From assembly GCF_022539665.2 (NCBI RefSeq), contig NC_081335.1:8494001-8558000 (forward strand): a stretch of DNA of 64,000 nt. Reading direction: 5' to 3'. Source of the DNA: Daphnia carinata (Eukaryota; Arthropoda; Branchiopoda; Diplostraca; Daphniidae). The notes under the pieces were generated by a model, which saw only the letters and a program-made list of their open reading frames with translations, did not search any database and was not told where the DNA came from. Position numbers and translations under genes: made by a program. Each line of letters begins with the position of its first letter. Position 1 is the first letter of the stretch. Positions 22,901 through 33,283 of this stretch are shown in pieces.

Positions 22901-25664
22901 GCTTCTAAACGCGTTCGTGTCTACATCGCAATCACGACACTTGAATTGTATACGTCACAATGCAAACAAGAATTTTAATGGACCTATATTCATATCGAGT
23001 TTTCCCTGATTTCAAATGTCAACAGTGTCACCGATCAGCCGGATGTCATCAAGTAGATGACACTTGAGAAAATTCTTAGTTTTCAAAAAAATTTTACGTA
23101 CATTATTTATAGACGCGCTGTTGCGTGGTACGTGTCATCAACAGAGTGTAAAGGCGCTAAATATTATGGGCACGGGCACACAGTGTCGGCCATCTTTGCC
23201 AAATGTGATCGTGCGAGCAATTTCCTGTTTGCCATTTATGATCACTGCATGATATAGGCGAATTATTTCGATCAAAATAAGATTGAAAGTATCCTGTCTA
23301 ATTATCGCCGCGGTTGGCGTAGTAGCACGCGACGATGCCATATTTAAGAATGTATTTATATTTTTGTTTTTTTAAGGCACCGCAAAAATCGTAGGAGAAA
23401 GCAAAAGCAACAGTTTCCCGCGTGTTGCGGTGTTACGTACACAGCGGGGAGAGAGAGAGAGAGATGAATACGTTAATGACTAGCCTAGCTGTTTAATGAT
23501 TAGGAACGTGCCAATTATATTTTCGTCATCAGTCATCCGTTGTACGGTTGTGTGAATGTAGACCACATGTTGGTGTACGTTCATTTGAGACGTTCAGATT
23601 TTTTTTTTTTTTTTGCTTTAGAAAATTTGGGGCTCACGCAAATCACGCTCGTAGATGTTACAGAGGGATATTGCGTTTTATATGAATAATTTATTCGTTA
23701 TCAAGTTTAGTATAGCGCTATAGACAATGAATCATTATATTTCAAGTTGAATAGATGACTGATTTTGTTTTTAATGAGTTTAAATAACTAGCTCGAAAAA
23801 TTGGAAAGTGGGCGATAAAACTTCGGCCCAGCTGGCCATTTTCATTTGCCCAGCTGCTTTTTAAACAATAATAATAATGTGGTGGTATTATAGAGAAAAA
23901 TTGACGGTCACGTGATCGCCCCGAAAATAATGGACTTAACTGAACCGGTTTCTTTAAAACAGATACATACACAAATGCTGTTGACATCCATAAATAAACG
24001 GGCGTCTGATCACGTACAAATGAAACGACACCCAATGGCAGGGTCATTTCTTTTTATCACAAATTATTAACCTTGAAAACTCGTTTGTTTTTTTTTATTC
24101 AAGGATTTCTATACAACGCCGATGTCCATATACCTGTTATAATTGTGTGCGTATAGCCACACCATATGTAGAAGACGCTTTATGCAAAACAGTTGTGTGG
24201 CTCTTATCGGCTGCCACTACACCCAACCTTGAGATTCAATTTATTTTAAAAACAAACATGAATTGATTTTTCTAAGGTAATCCGATAAATTTGTATATAG
24301 CATTGGAAACAAATTTTTCCAAACAATTTCGAAAGATAAATTTATTATTATTTTTGTACATACAAACAGACCGCGTTGATATGCGTTACCAAATGAAGGA
24401 AAGGTATGTAACTACATGATGTAATCCCTACTAATCAATAAAAAAACATTGCGGATTGCGTCGGCTCGTGCAAAATGAGGATTTATTTCCCAATTCTTGA
24501 TTAGCTTAAGAGAAACCAGAGTAATACATACTTTCGAAATAGATTTTAGACTTGGAATTGAATGACGCACACAACCTCATTTGCTCATGTACTTTCTATT
24601 TGTCTAACATACCAGCTCATTTGGAATTATGGGCATTATAATGCAAAGCTTAAAACTGTGATTTTCTTATTGCATAGTAGAGACAAAAAGGCCTCGTTTC
24701 ATTAGAACAGCGGGAGATTTAAATTTTATTGCAACGTTTTTAAATGTCCCAGTTTTAATGCTTTGATTGTAGCACACCTAATGCAGTGCCTTATACAATA
24801 ATCAAAAGAGAATATGCAAAACTGAAATGGTTGAAAGTTTGTATTCTCATGTCTATTTACGTTTGTGGTTAACATATCCTTCAGTAATCTGCCCTCTGGC
24901 CAAGGTTATATATATATCCAGCACGATCTCGATAGTGCGTGTAAATACGTGAAGAGCTCGCGCTGCTGGCAATGACCGGCATCCTTCGTGAATCGAACTC
25001 TTTTAGACAAAAAAAACCAAAAGCAGTGATAACGAGACGGAAGGATGATTTCACCCGTATGTATATATTTAGTTAAGGCTAAACATGCAAACGCTCAACC
25101 TTGATTCTAATCACCGTCCCTGGTGCATAGGCTTTTGTCTTATTACCTCGTTTCCTTCACTTTCTTTCTTTCTTCAATTGTTTTTTTTTTGTATTGCGTG
25201 TTGCATCATCATTTTAAATGTCATTTCATAAATAACGTGTATATTTCGTATTAATGTGTTTATAGAATGTAGGACTGGAGCAGGAATGTCTTATGCAACT
25301 CTTTCGTTGTTGTTTTTTGGGTTGTTTGTTTGTCGTTAAACTTGTTTTGCCAAAATTTGTAATAAAAAAAATACTTCCTTTTTGGGAGCCATGTTAAATC
25401 GGAAGAGGGCAATCAACGTTTACCAAAGTGATTGATTATCGGGTTGACAGCTAGTACACGACTGCCCTTGTTGTCGTTGGTCTATATTCAATTTTTGAAA
25501 GAAAAAGAAAAACAAGTAAAGAATTTCTCAATAGGAATTCCGGAAAAGGATAAAGCCAACGGACCCATTGGTTCATGGAAGCAGGATACAATGAAAACTC
25601 GATTTTCAAAACTTGATGCGTATTGTTTTTTGAGAACAAAGTTTTTGTATTCAGAAAATGTTAT
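19989..25664. other. Gene-poor interval upstream of the EVH1-like gene
   Basis: About 5.7 kb with no convincing coding region. It contains many A/T homopolymers (for example a T run of about 20 near 20472), a short GT repeat near 20182-20192, a GA repeat near 23450-23464 and a TATATATATAT run near 24908-24918. Likely intergenic and regulatory DNA. Confidence 0.5.
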
Positions 25665-25748
25665 TGTCAGAAGTGGGATTTGAACCCACGCCCAGAAGAC
25701 TGGACTGCGACCTGAACGCAGCGCCTTAGACCGCTCGGCCATCCTGAC
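25665..25748 (-). tRNA. tRNA-Leu(CAG)
   Basis: An 84-nt class II tRNA. The RNA starts GTCAGGATGGCCGAGCGGTC, has anticodon loop TTCAGGT (CAG), a long variable arm and T-arm GTGGGTTCAAATCCCAC, and ends CTGAC with discriminator A. Confidence 0.95.
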
Positions 25749-25903
25749 ACAAACTTATAGGTACTAGTAAACGATGAGTGCGACGCCGTTTAAATTCTAC
25801 TAAACTGGAAGAATCAATTTAAGTTATATCTATCAACGTTAATTGTATGCAGTATTAAAAAATGAATCTTCACCTCGTTGTCGAATAAAAGAGCAAAAAA
25901 TGA

Positions 25904-25977
25904 TGGCTCGTAAGAGGATCGAACTCATGACCTCCGCGTTATTAGCACGGCGCTCTAACCAACTGAGCTAACAAGCC
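25904..25977 (-). tRNA. tRNA-Ile(AAT), acceptor variant GGCT/AGCC
   Basis: 74 nt. Acceptor GGCTTGT pairs with ACGAGCC, D-arm AGCTCAGTTGGTTAGAGC, anticodon loop CTAATAA (AAT), T-arm ATGAGTTCGATCCTCTT. It differs from the neighbouring plus-strand copy by a compensated acceptor pair. Confidence 0.95.
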
Positions 25978-26344
25978 TGAAATTATGTGACTGAGAACCC
26001 AATTTTGTTTGGTGTCTATCAATCTTTAATTGAATATCGTCAACAGATTCTGCATTAGATGATAATTTGATTCCAATTCTGTCCTGTTTTTGATATACAT
26101 TTAAACTCCTGACATTTCATGTTTCAATAATCGGATCTGCAGCAATGAGACATCTAGCGGCAACAAAAACCATCTGAATAAGGTATAGGCAAATATCATT
26201 AAAATTTAACAAGTTACCCAAGAGAATATACTGTAAAACTTAGCCAATGAAATGCCGTTAACCTTTATACTCACAATTTATGAAATAAGCAAGAATTCAC
26301 CTTGTCCCAGGGTTAATTTAGATGTAGAAACTTTGAATGCCGCA

Positions 26345-26418
26345 GGCCTGTTAGCTCAGTTGGTTAGAGCGCCGTGCTAATAACGCGGAGGTCATGAGTT
26401 CGATCCTCTTACGGGCCA
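26345..26418 (+). tRNA. tRNA-Ile(AAT), acceptor variant GGCC/GGCC
   Basis: 74 nt, starts GGCCTGTTAGCTCAGTTGG, anticodon loop CTAATAA, ends TTACGGGCCA. It lies in opposite orientation to the tRNA-Ile at 25904-25977, 367 bp away. Confidence 0.95.
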
Positions 26419-26998
26419 ACTCTTTTAACATAACACGAAAGACCTTTTATGAAATGTTCGTGATTAAATGTACGTAATAAAATTACCTTTCAGCCCATTT
26501 TTAAATACAAAAATTGGTTGAATTTTCCTTGTATGTTTCGGATACAAAATTTTCAATTCGTTTGAAATCATAAAATGCTGTGCCACCGAGCTGTTCAGCG
26601 TCGTCACATCCGTTGATGTTTTTTGCTATTAGACGTCATTGTTTACAAGGTTGACTGGTTAGCTAACAGAGTAGGAGAGGCTAATGTGCTTTCTCATTCG
26701 ACATGTCAATGACTCAGGATGAGAACGGGGATAACGCATAGAAAATCAGGGCTTTTAAGATGGGATGATAGATTTACACTGTCGTATAGTAACCGAGTGC
26801 TATCGAACATTTCTGATAAGAGAATGACTTGTCATCCATTCTCAGTCATGTACGGCGAGTCTATGAAAAGGGAACGTCCCTCTGTTTTCATCGCTCATTT
26901 AACGGGTAGCAACAACGAACATCACACTGTTTTCTTTTAACAAAAAAAGTCTAAATCGATTACATTGTAAAAATATCGCTACCTTTTCAATTTGAAAA
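26419..26998 (+). promoter_or_regulatory. Upstream region of dopa decarboxylase
   Basis: About 580 bp without a gene. An initiator-like TCAGTC at 26842-26847 is followed at about +28 by GGAACGT, a near but not exact DPE. If used, it would give a 5'UTR of about 155 nt before the ATG at 26999. No TATA box is seen at the right spacing. Confidence 0.35.
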
Positions 26999-29170
26999 AT
27001 GGACTCTGAACAATTTCGCGCAGCTGCCCATCAAATGATTGACTACGTCATCGACTATCTGGATAACATTCGCAATAGGTGAGTTCCAAATATGCCATTC
27101 GTTAAACGTTATGGACTCACACACACATGTAATAAGCTAATCAGCCACATCTTATATGCCTTACGTAATGACTTATCGCAGTGACGCTGCCAATAGACCA
27201 TTTTTTTTTATATAAACACTGTTTGTTTTGTTTTTTTAAAGGCGCGTTCTACCGACGGTAGAGCCGGGATATTTACGCCGACTCATTCCCGAAGAAGCTC
27301 CAGAACAAGGCGAAACGTGGCAATCCATTTTTCAGGATATCGAACGCGTCATTATGCCCGGCGTAATTTAAATTCATTGTCGTCCGTTTTCAAATGAATC
27401 TACAAAAAAACAAAACAATTTCCAGGTGACGCATTGGCATTCACCGAATTTCCACGCTTATTACCCAACGGGCAATTCATGGCCGGCAATGCTAGCGGAC
27501 ATCCTTAGCGATGCCATCGGATGTGTCGGATTCTCATGGGTAAATGAACATGATAATTAAATCTATAACCTTGTAAAATTTTAACCTAAATAAAATAATA
27601 CCTTGACAATCAGATCGCAAGCCCTGCTTGCACCGAACTGGAAGTGGTCACGATGGACTGGCTGGGCAAATTAATCGGTCTACCTCCTGTCTTTTTGGCT
27701 TGCTCCGGTGGTAAAGGCGGCGGCGTCATTCAGGTACATTTGACTTTAAACCCACCAAGCTGAATGCATTTTTTTAAATATACAATTGGCCATCAACAGG
27801 GGACGGCCAGTGAGGCCATGTTGGTCGGCCTTTTAGCGGCCAGATCGAAGACACTCAAACGACTCAAGGCCGTGAATCCAGAAAAAGATGAGAAAATATT
27901 AGCCAGTGGTTTAATCGCATATTCTTCAGGTGTTGTCCTTTTGTCCATTTAAATTTTTATTACTTACATTTTAAATGAAATTTTGAACAGACCAATCACA
28001 TTCGGCTGCGGAACGCGCTGGACTCTTAGCCGGCGTTCATGTCCGGGTCATTCCTACCGACGATCAACTTCATTTGCGTGCCGACGCACTCCGGTCGGCC
28101 ATCAAAGAGGATACAGCCAATGGCAAAATTCCATTTTTCGTGAGCTATAATTTCAATTAAATTTTAATAGATGAACGTATTTTATTAATTATGTTGGATC
28201 AATCGTCAGGTGGTTGCAACTCTCGGTACAACGCCTTCGTGTTCTTTCGATGATATTGATGAACTTGGACCTGTTTGTAACGATCATTGGGTGTGGCTGC
28301 ACGTCGACGCAGCTTACGCAGGTTGAATTTAACTTGAAACGATCTGAAAATATTGAATTAAAATGAATTGTTTTTAGGTTCGGCCTTTGTGTGCGAAGAG
28401 TATCGTCACCACATGAAAGGCATGGAGAGAGCCGACTCGTTCAATTTCAATCCTCACAAATGGCTTCTAGTTAATTTTGATTGTTCTGCCATGTGGTAAG
28501 TTTGATTCAATTCCTATAAAATCGTCATGTATAAATTAATTGAATTTCAATAGGTTTAAAGATACGGATGACATCGTCAGCGCTTTCAATGTAGACCCGA
28601 TCTTCTTGAAACACGACCATCAAAACAGCGCGCCTGACTTTCGGGTACGGAATTAATTCTAAAAATAAATTAAAATATTATTTTACTATTAATAATATTT
28701 AAATAAAAAAAAATACAGCATTGGCAAATCCCGTTGGGTCGACGATTCCGGTCTCTGAAACTCTGGTTCGTGATGCGCTCGTACGGCGCCCAAGGGCTTC
28801 GCGATTACATCCGCAAACAAATCCAACTGGCCGAACAGTTTCATCAGATGCTGGCCAAAGACGATCGTTTCGAATTCCCAGTTCCTCCTTCGATGGGACT
28901 GGTTTGCTTCCGGCTAAAAGTAAATCTTTAAATATCAAAATAGTGCATGCAAATTAACCATGTTGTTTTAAATGATAGGGCGAAAGCAGTTTAAGTGAGG
29001 CGCTTTTGAAACGCATCAACGATGCCGGCCAAGTGTACATGATTCCGGCTAAGCTGCACGACACGTACATCATCCGCTTCGCTGTTTGTTCCCGTTACAC
29101 CGAGCTGAGCGACGTTCAAGCGTCTTGCGAAGAGATCCGACGTCATGCCAACGACATTGCCAACGCCTAA
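26999..29170 (+). CDS. Ddc: Aromatic L-amino-acid (dopa) decarboxylase
   Basis: Eleven exons (26999-27078, 27242-27362, 27426-27539, 27614-27733, 27800-27929, 27991-28139, 28210-28321, 28378-28495, 28554-28644, 28719-28919, 28979-29170) give 475 aa. The PLP lysine falls at residue 303 in [16 protein letters not shown], the canonical number. Active-site His is residue 192 in [13 protein letters not shown], also canonical. His192 points to a decarboxylase, not a DHPAA synthase (Asn192). NPHKW rather than NPSKW argues against histidine or tyrosine decarboxylase. The enzyme makes dopamine and serotonin, feeding cuticle sclerotization and neurotransmission. AATAAA occurs at about 29339. Confidence 0.95.
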
Positions 29171-29411
29171 TCAAAAACTAGAAAACATGACATTTAACTT
29201 CCAACGTGTTCAAATCCCAACCCCTTTGGAAACAGACACAACTGACTCTGCAATTTATTATCATCGCCAGAACGCCGATATGCTAGTAATGTACAAAGTT
29301 CAATACAAAGAAAAAAAAAAAAAAACTATGTCACTTGAATAAACCCATCAAAAGCTTTGGGATGCAAATGACCTTGTGAATCGACAGTCCACTCGGCACA
29401 ATTTTCTAAAT

Positions 29412-30754
29412 TTAAAATGCGACAATGTCAAAATCCGGATATCTTTTTGCGAAGAATGGAGTTAAACTGCCCGTTGGTGTAACTCTGATGCTCAACTGGC
29501 CTTTAGATGGGACAACAATCAATTGGGCAGCGTCCGGGACGATGCCCAGACGTCTGAGTTCGTTGTAGACGTACTCGCCATCATTACTCCCGACGTCACA
29601 AATGTGAGCCCCGCCCGCTTCTCTGACGGGCCGACTGCAAAATGCATCGACGAGCCGGCCATCGATGATATTCGGCATTTCACCTTGCACAAACGGAAAG
29701 AGAGCAACGTGAAATCCATTCAAATCGAACGCGTAATCAGCTGACAGTTTGGACTTTGTTCGAGATGGTAACGTTCTATTAGTGTAAACAGCAACGATCC
29801 AGCGGATTGGCAGAGGATAGAGAGTTGATAAAACGTTAGCCACTTGGTCGGCAAGTTGGTCAGACGTCGTTACATTTTTCGCAGTTTCATTTAATTGACG
29901 TTGGAGGCAATCATTGACCAGCTGGATGTTACGAGCCGCTATTTTCACGTTGCGTTCACCGACGGCTGTTGTCCTGCGATTCAATTCCCTGATTGACATA
30001 AAAGTATTTAAATTTAATTGTTTGATAAGAGTTGCTGATAAAATCTTACACGTCAGACATTTGTCCCAAACGAGAGAAATGATCGACAGCCATCGTTCCA
30101 TTCGTAATCAAGTCGTTGTACCGATCGAATTTATCCCACATCTTGGTGACGTTACACTGCCCAATAAAAATGATCAAGTACAAATTAAACATCATTTCAA
30201 ATTAGTTTAGTTTTTTTTTAACTTAAAAAAAAAAAAAACACCTTCTTATTCTCTTGAATGTTACCCGATAAATCAGACGCGGCCACAGGTTGGCCCAGCA
30301 ATCCTTCCATGAGTAAAACGATATCGCCATTAAGAAGTCGGGCACGTTCAAGCCACAACAATTTCTGCAACTCGCTCCCGTTTGGCCAGTCGTTTTGCAT
30401 GACGGCCATATCGAGCAAAGCTCTCGAAACATCGTCCTCTGTTTTCTTGTATTGGCTTTCTTCATCTGGACGGATGAGATCCTCCAATCGCTTGGCACCG
30501 TCCAGCAAATCTTCCTCCGTCGTCGATTGCGGCAAGATCCGTTCTTCGATCGCATCCATGATGGTGAACACTGCATCCAACATTTCTAATGTTATCTCAA
30601 TGATGTGAGCAATTTCATGCCAGCTTTTGCTTTCAGAATCATTCGCAATTGCATTGTCCAGCTGTTTTGCAAAGCTCATGTCTCCCACGTTTTGGCAACC
30701 GTTCCCGCACAAGATTAGTATCAATAGCATCTTCAATGTTTTCGCCATTTTCAT
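29412..30754 (-). CDS. Secreted protein of unknown function, 398 aa
   Basis: Three exons (30754-30242, 30156-30050, 29988-29412) join in phase. The N-terminus MKMAKTLKMLLILILCGNGC is a clear signal peptide; Met-3 (30748) is an alternative start. No transmembrane segment follows. Residues about 25-250 look helical, with a Cys in CNVTKMWDKF and another in LVNDCLQRQL. The C-terminal 140 residues include RWIVAVYTNRTLPS, GEMPNIIDGRLVDAFCSRPV and AHICDVGSNDGEYVYNEL. I recognise no domain; it is probably a lineage-restricted extracellular protein. It converges with Ddc: the two stop codons are about 240 bp apart. Confidence 0.75.
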
Positions 30755-31247
30755 TTAGTTTCTTTCAGACCTTCAATTATGAACATGCAAATGAATCTGT
30801 TAATTAACATAATTTGTTAACGAATTGAATTACCTCATTCAAGTATTATCCGAATATCGCACATGCCAAACGATGCACTTTTTAAGTTCTGCCCAGTTCG
30901 AATACGACAGTAGAATGGTTGTCATTACAAATGAGGACATACCTCGACTTGTGTCCACCTATCGGCCAAGGCAATTGACCTCAAAGATGACACGCAGTGA
31001 AAAAACTCGACGTTCAAAGTTCATCGACTCGTTCCATTTGGGGAGTAGAAAAAAAAACTTCTTTGTTGTCCGTTTCTTGGAAATGTGGCCTTCAACTTGG
31101 AATCAGTTTTTACAAACTACATTTCAATGTCGAACTAAATTAAGGTTATCTTTTTTACCCCACTCTTGAGAGATGCTAAAGTCTTCTCGACGTCCAGTTA
31201 CGACGTAAATGCAACGACTTTTACAAAGGAAATCAAAACTAATTCGG
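30755..31247. other. Divergent upstream region between two secreted-protein genes
   Basis: About 490 bp with no supported gene. A 114-codon plus-strand frame (30825-31169) has no recognisable feature. It holds promoters for the minus-strand 398-aa gene and the plus-strand TATA-driven gene. Confidence 0.45.
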
Positions 31248-31255
31248 TATAAAAA
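31248..31255 (+). promoter_or_regulatory. TATA box of the 134-aa secreted-protein gene
   Basis: TATAAAAA in context CGGTATAAAAAGAAGC. A start about 30 bp downstream (near 31278) gives a short leader exon ending at 31301 (CAAAG|GTCAGT), then a 63-nt intron ending exactly one base before the ATG. Confidence 0.6.
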
Positions 31256-31364
31256 GAAGCGGCTGGAATGGAACTGTTGCCAATCGCCTACCAGTACAAA
31301 GGTCAGTGTTACAACACACCAACATTGAATTTTCAAATCATTTTGTTTACCTTTTAAAACGCAG

Positions 31365-31769
31365 ATGATTGGAGTTTGGATTCTTGCGTATCTCGTCCTC
31401 TCCGCATTGGCCGGACAGACGGAATTGCAAAGCCAATCGACCCATCATGAAGACAAGTTGGATTCCGCACCGTCAGAGATCCATTCGAGGCATCAACTGG
31501 AACAGAGAAGTCAAACGTCTGGCGAGAATGAAGAATCTCGTTCATCCGAACATGTCGGATCGGCTGAAACGTCTGAATCCGACGAATCGAACGAAAGTCG
31601 GTCCGTATCTCATCCGTCATCGAGGAGCAAAAGACAGGCGGCTGCCTCTTACGTCCGGTCTTATCCGAATCCGAGATCGTACCTGAGAAAACAGCAACGC
31701 GCACTACGTGACTATTGCGATTACTTCGATAACGTTGACGGTGGCTACGCGTATTGCTGTTATTATTGA
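31365..31769 (+). CDS. Small secreted preproprotein, 134 aa, unknown
   Basis: The ATG lies directly after acceptor AAACGCAG, so the coding part is one exon. Residues 1-17 (MIGVWILAYLVLSALAG) form a signal peptide. A Ser/Glu/His-rich acidic propeptide follows to a furin-like RSKR site at about residue 91. The predicted mature part (AAASYVRSYPNPRSYLRK, then an aromatic Cys-containing end DYCDYF...YCCYY) is Tyr-rich. AATAAA follows the stop directly. Architecture matches the neighbour at 32204-32954. Function unknown; a cuticular, adhesive or peptide-type secreted product is possible. Confidence 0.72.
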   Translation: MIGVWILAYLVLSALAGQTELQSQSTHHEDKLDSAPSEIHSRHQLEQRSQTSGENEESRSSEHVGSAETSESDESNESRSVSHPSSRSKRQAAASYVRSYPNPRSYLRKQQRALRDYCDYFDNVDGGYAYCCYY

Positions 31770-32138
31770 AAATAAAATAGTCCTGTTTGTTTGCAAATGA
31801 AAAAATCGTTTATATAGTTTTTTTACTTGAATAATAAAAGAGTTCGTACCTGTCCATTTGTGTTTCACGGTTGTTTTAATAAAAGAAAGATGATTCTCAA
31901 AACACAACAAATAATTGATTGTATGAATAGAATTTCAACCAATTAGAAGCATTGTGAGTGAGATCGCGAGTCATTCCTTAGTAGATTGCTTGTTTTCCAT
32001 GATTGAGACTGAGAGTAGCGACCTCTTTCCATAGTTCTCTAGAGTACAAGTCTGTCCAAATTCGAAAGTTAAAAGATGTTCAACGTTTTAACTCGGGGTT
32101 CAGACGAAAAGACAACGATTATTAATTCCCACAAAACG
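31770..32138. other. Intergenic between the two small secreted-protein genes
   Basis: Contains 3' processing signals of the upstream gene (AATAAA near 31772 and 31833) and no other supported feature. Confidence 0.5.
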
Positions 32139-32146
32139 TATAAAAA
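32139..32146 (+). promoter_or_regulatory. TATA box of the Gly/Tyr-rich secreted-protein gene
   Basis: TATAAAAA in context ACGTATAAAAAGATGG, about 65 bp upstream of the first-exon ATG. It is the same eight bases as the TATA of the neighbouring gene. Confidence 0.6.
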
Positions 32147-32203
32147 GATGGACTTAAAAACATCGTCTACCTCGTATCTCGTCCAGTCGCCAATTGCATC
32201 CAA

Positions 32204-32954
32204 ATGGTGAGTCTCTCTCTCTCTCGGTTGGGAACGAATTCGACTAGTCCTAATTTGCTTTTAAAAAACAAACTTGTAATCACAGATGATTCGTTTTTAC
32301 TTGATCGCCGTACTGGCCGTTGTCGTGCTGGGCCGGCCATCCGAAATGGAATCCGTTTCGAAAGAATCGCGTAATGAGCGCGATGCTCCAATGAATGCAG
32401 GCAAGATGGAACGCCGTCCTGAGATTCTTCCGCCATCTAGCGGCGACAAACGTTACGAACCACCGGCGACAACTCAAAAATACGAAACAAAAGACGCCGG
32501 ATCGCTCAAAAAACAAATTTCTGATCTCCCCAAATTCGATAAAATCCAAACGCTAAAGCCAACGGAAAAAACGAAATTGCCGGAAGAGGGACCCGTTGCG
32601 GCATCTACTAAATTAGGCCGGAAACGAAGATTATTGTTTCCCATCGTCACATCTTACGCAAGACCTTCCCGTTACTACCGCAGACCTTACGGGAGATCGG
32701 CTTATTACGGATATTACCCTTACTATCCATTTTTCTTCGGCGCGTTTGGCTATCCTTATGGATACGGCTATGGTGGTTATTACGGTGACTATTACGGCGG
32801 CTATGGGGATTATTATGGAGGTTACGGTGATTATGGTTACGGTGATTACGGAGGCTACGGAGATTATGGTTACGGCGATTACGGAGGCTATGGTGATTAC
32901 GGAGGCTTCGGTGATTTCGGAGGCGGATTTGATGTTGGGGTCGATGTCTATTAA
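32204..32954 (+). CDS. Gly/Tyr/Asp-rich secreted preproprotein
   Basis: The first exon ends CCAAATG|GTGAGT and the second starts CACAG|ATGATTCG, so splicing (32206 to 32286) gives ATG ATG ATT in frame. Translation may start at either Met, for 223 or 222 aa. Signal peptide MIRFYLIAVLAVVVLGRP; basic/acidic propeptide to GRKRR (about residue 115), a furin-type site; then SYARPSRYYRRPYGRSAYYG and a C-terminal array of GDYGGYGDYG-like repeats. Gly/Tyr repeats of this kind occur in cuticle, silk and adhesive proteins, where Tyr can be cross-linked; that role is inference. AATAAA overlaps the stop region. Confidence 0.75.
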
Positions 32955-33283
32955 ATAAACCGCGTGCAAAAGAAATCGTATTGGCTTTCATTCAGTTTGT
33001 TACTGTTTAAAAAGACAAAGACGAAATGGATTTTACGTTGCAGTTTAGAAACGAAAACATATCATACCCTTACGGCGCAAATGCTCCCTAATCCGTTATC
33101 TACCTCTTCAACGTTCCCAACGGATCTCGGACGAATAAATGTCTGTATTACTTAAAAAAACACGAATGATCGTCTCCCTCTTAAATGTACAAAATGAACT
33201 AAAAATTATTCCATTTAAAAAGAAAACTTTTCCTCTCGTCGCTAAGTCGAAACATAAGAAGATAACAGATCCGGAAAGGTTAC
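32955..33283. other. Convergent 3' region before the DNMT3-like gene
   Basis: About 330 bp AT-rich sequence. Open frames here are extensions or shadows of the DNMT3-like last exon. Nothing else seen. Confidence 0.5.

Noticed and set aside
26719-26940. 73-codon plus-strand frame before Ddc
   Set aside because: It lies in the presumed promoter/5'UTR and has no recognisable product.
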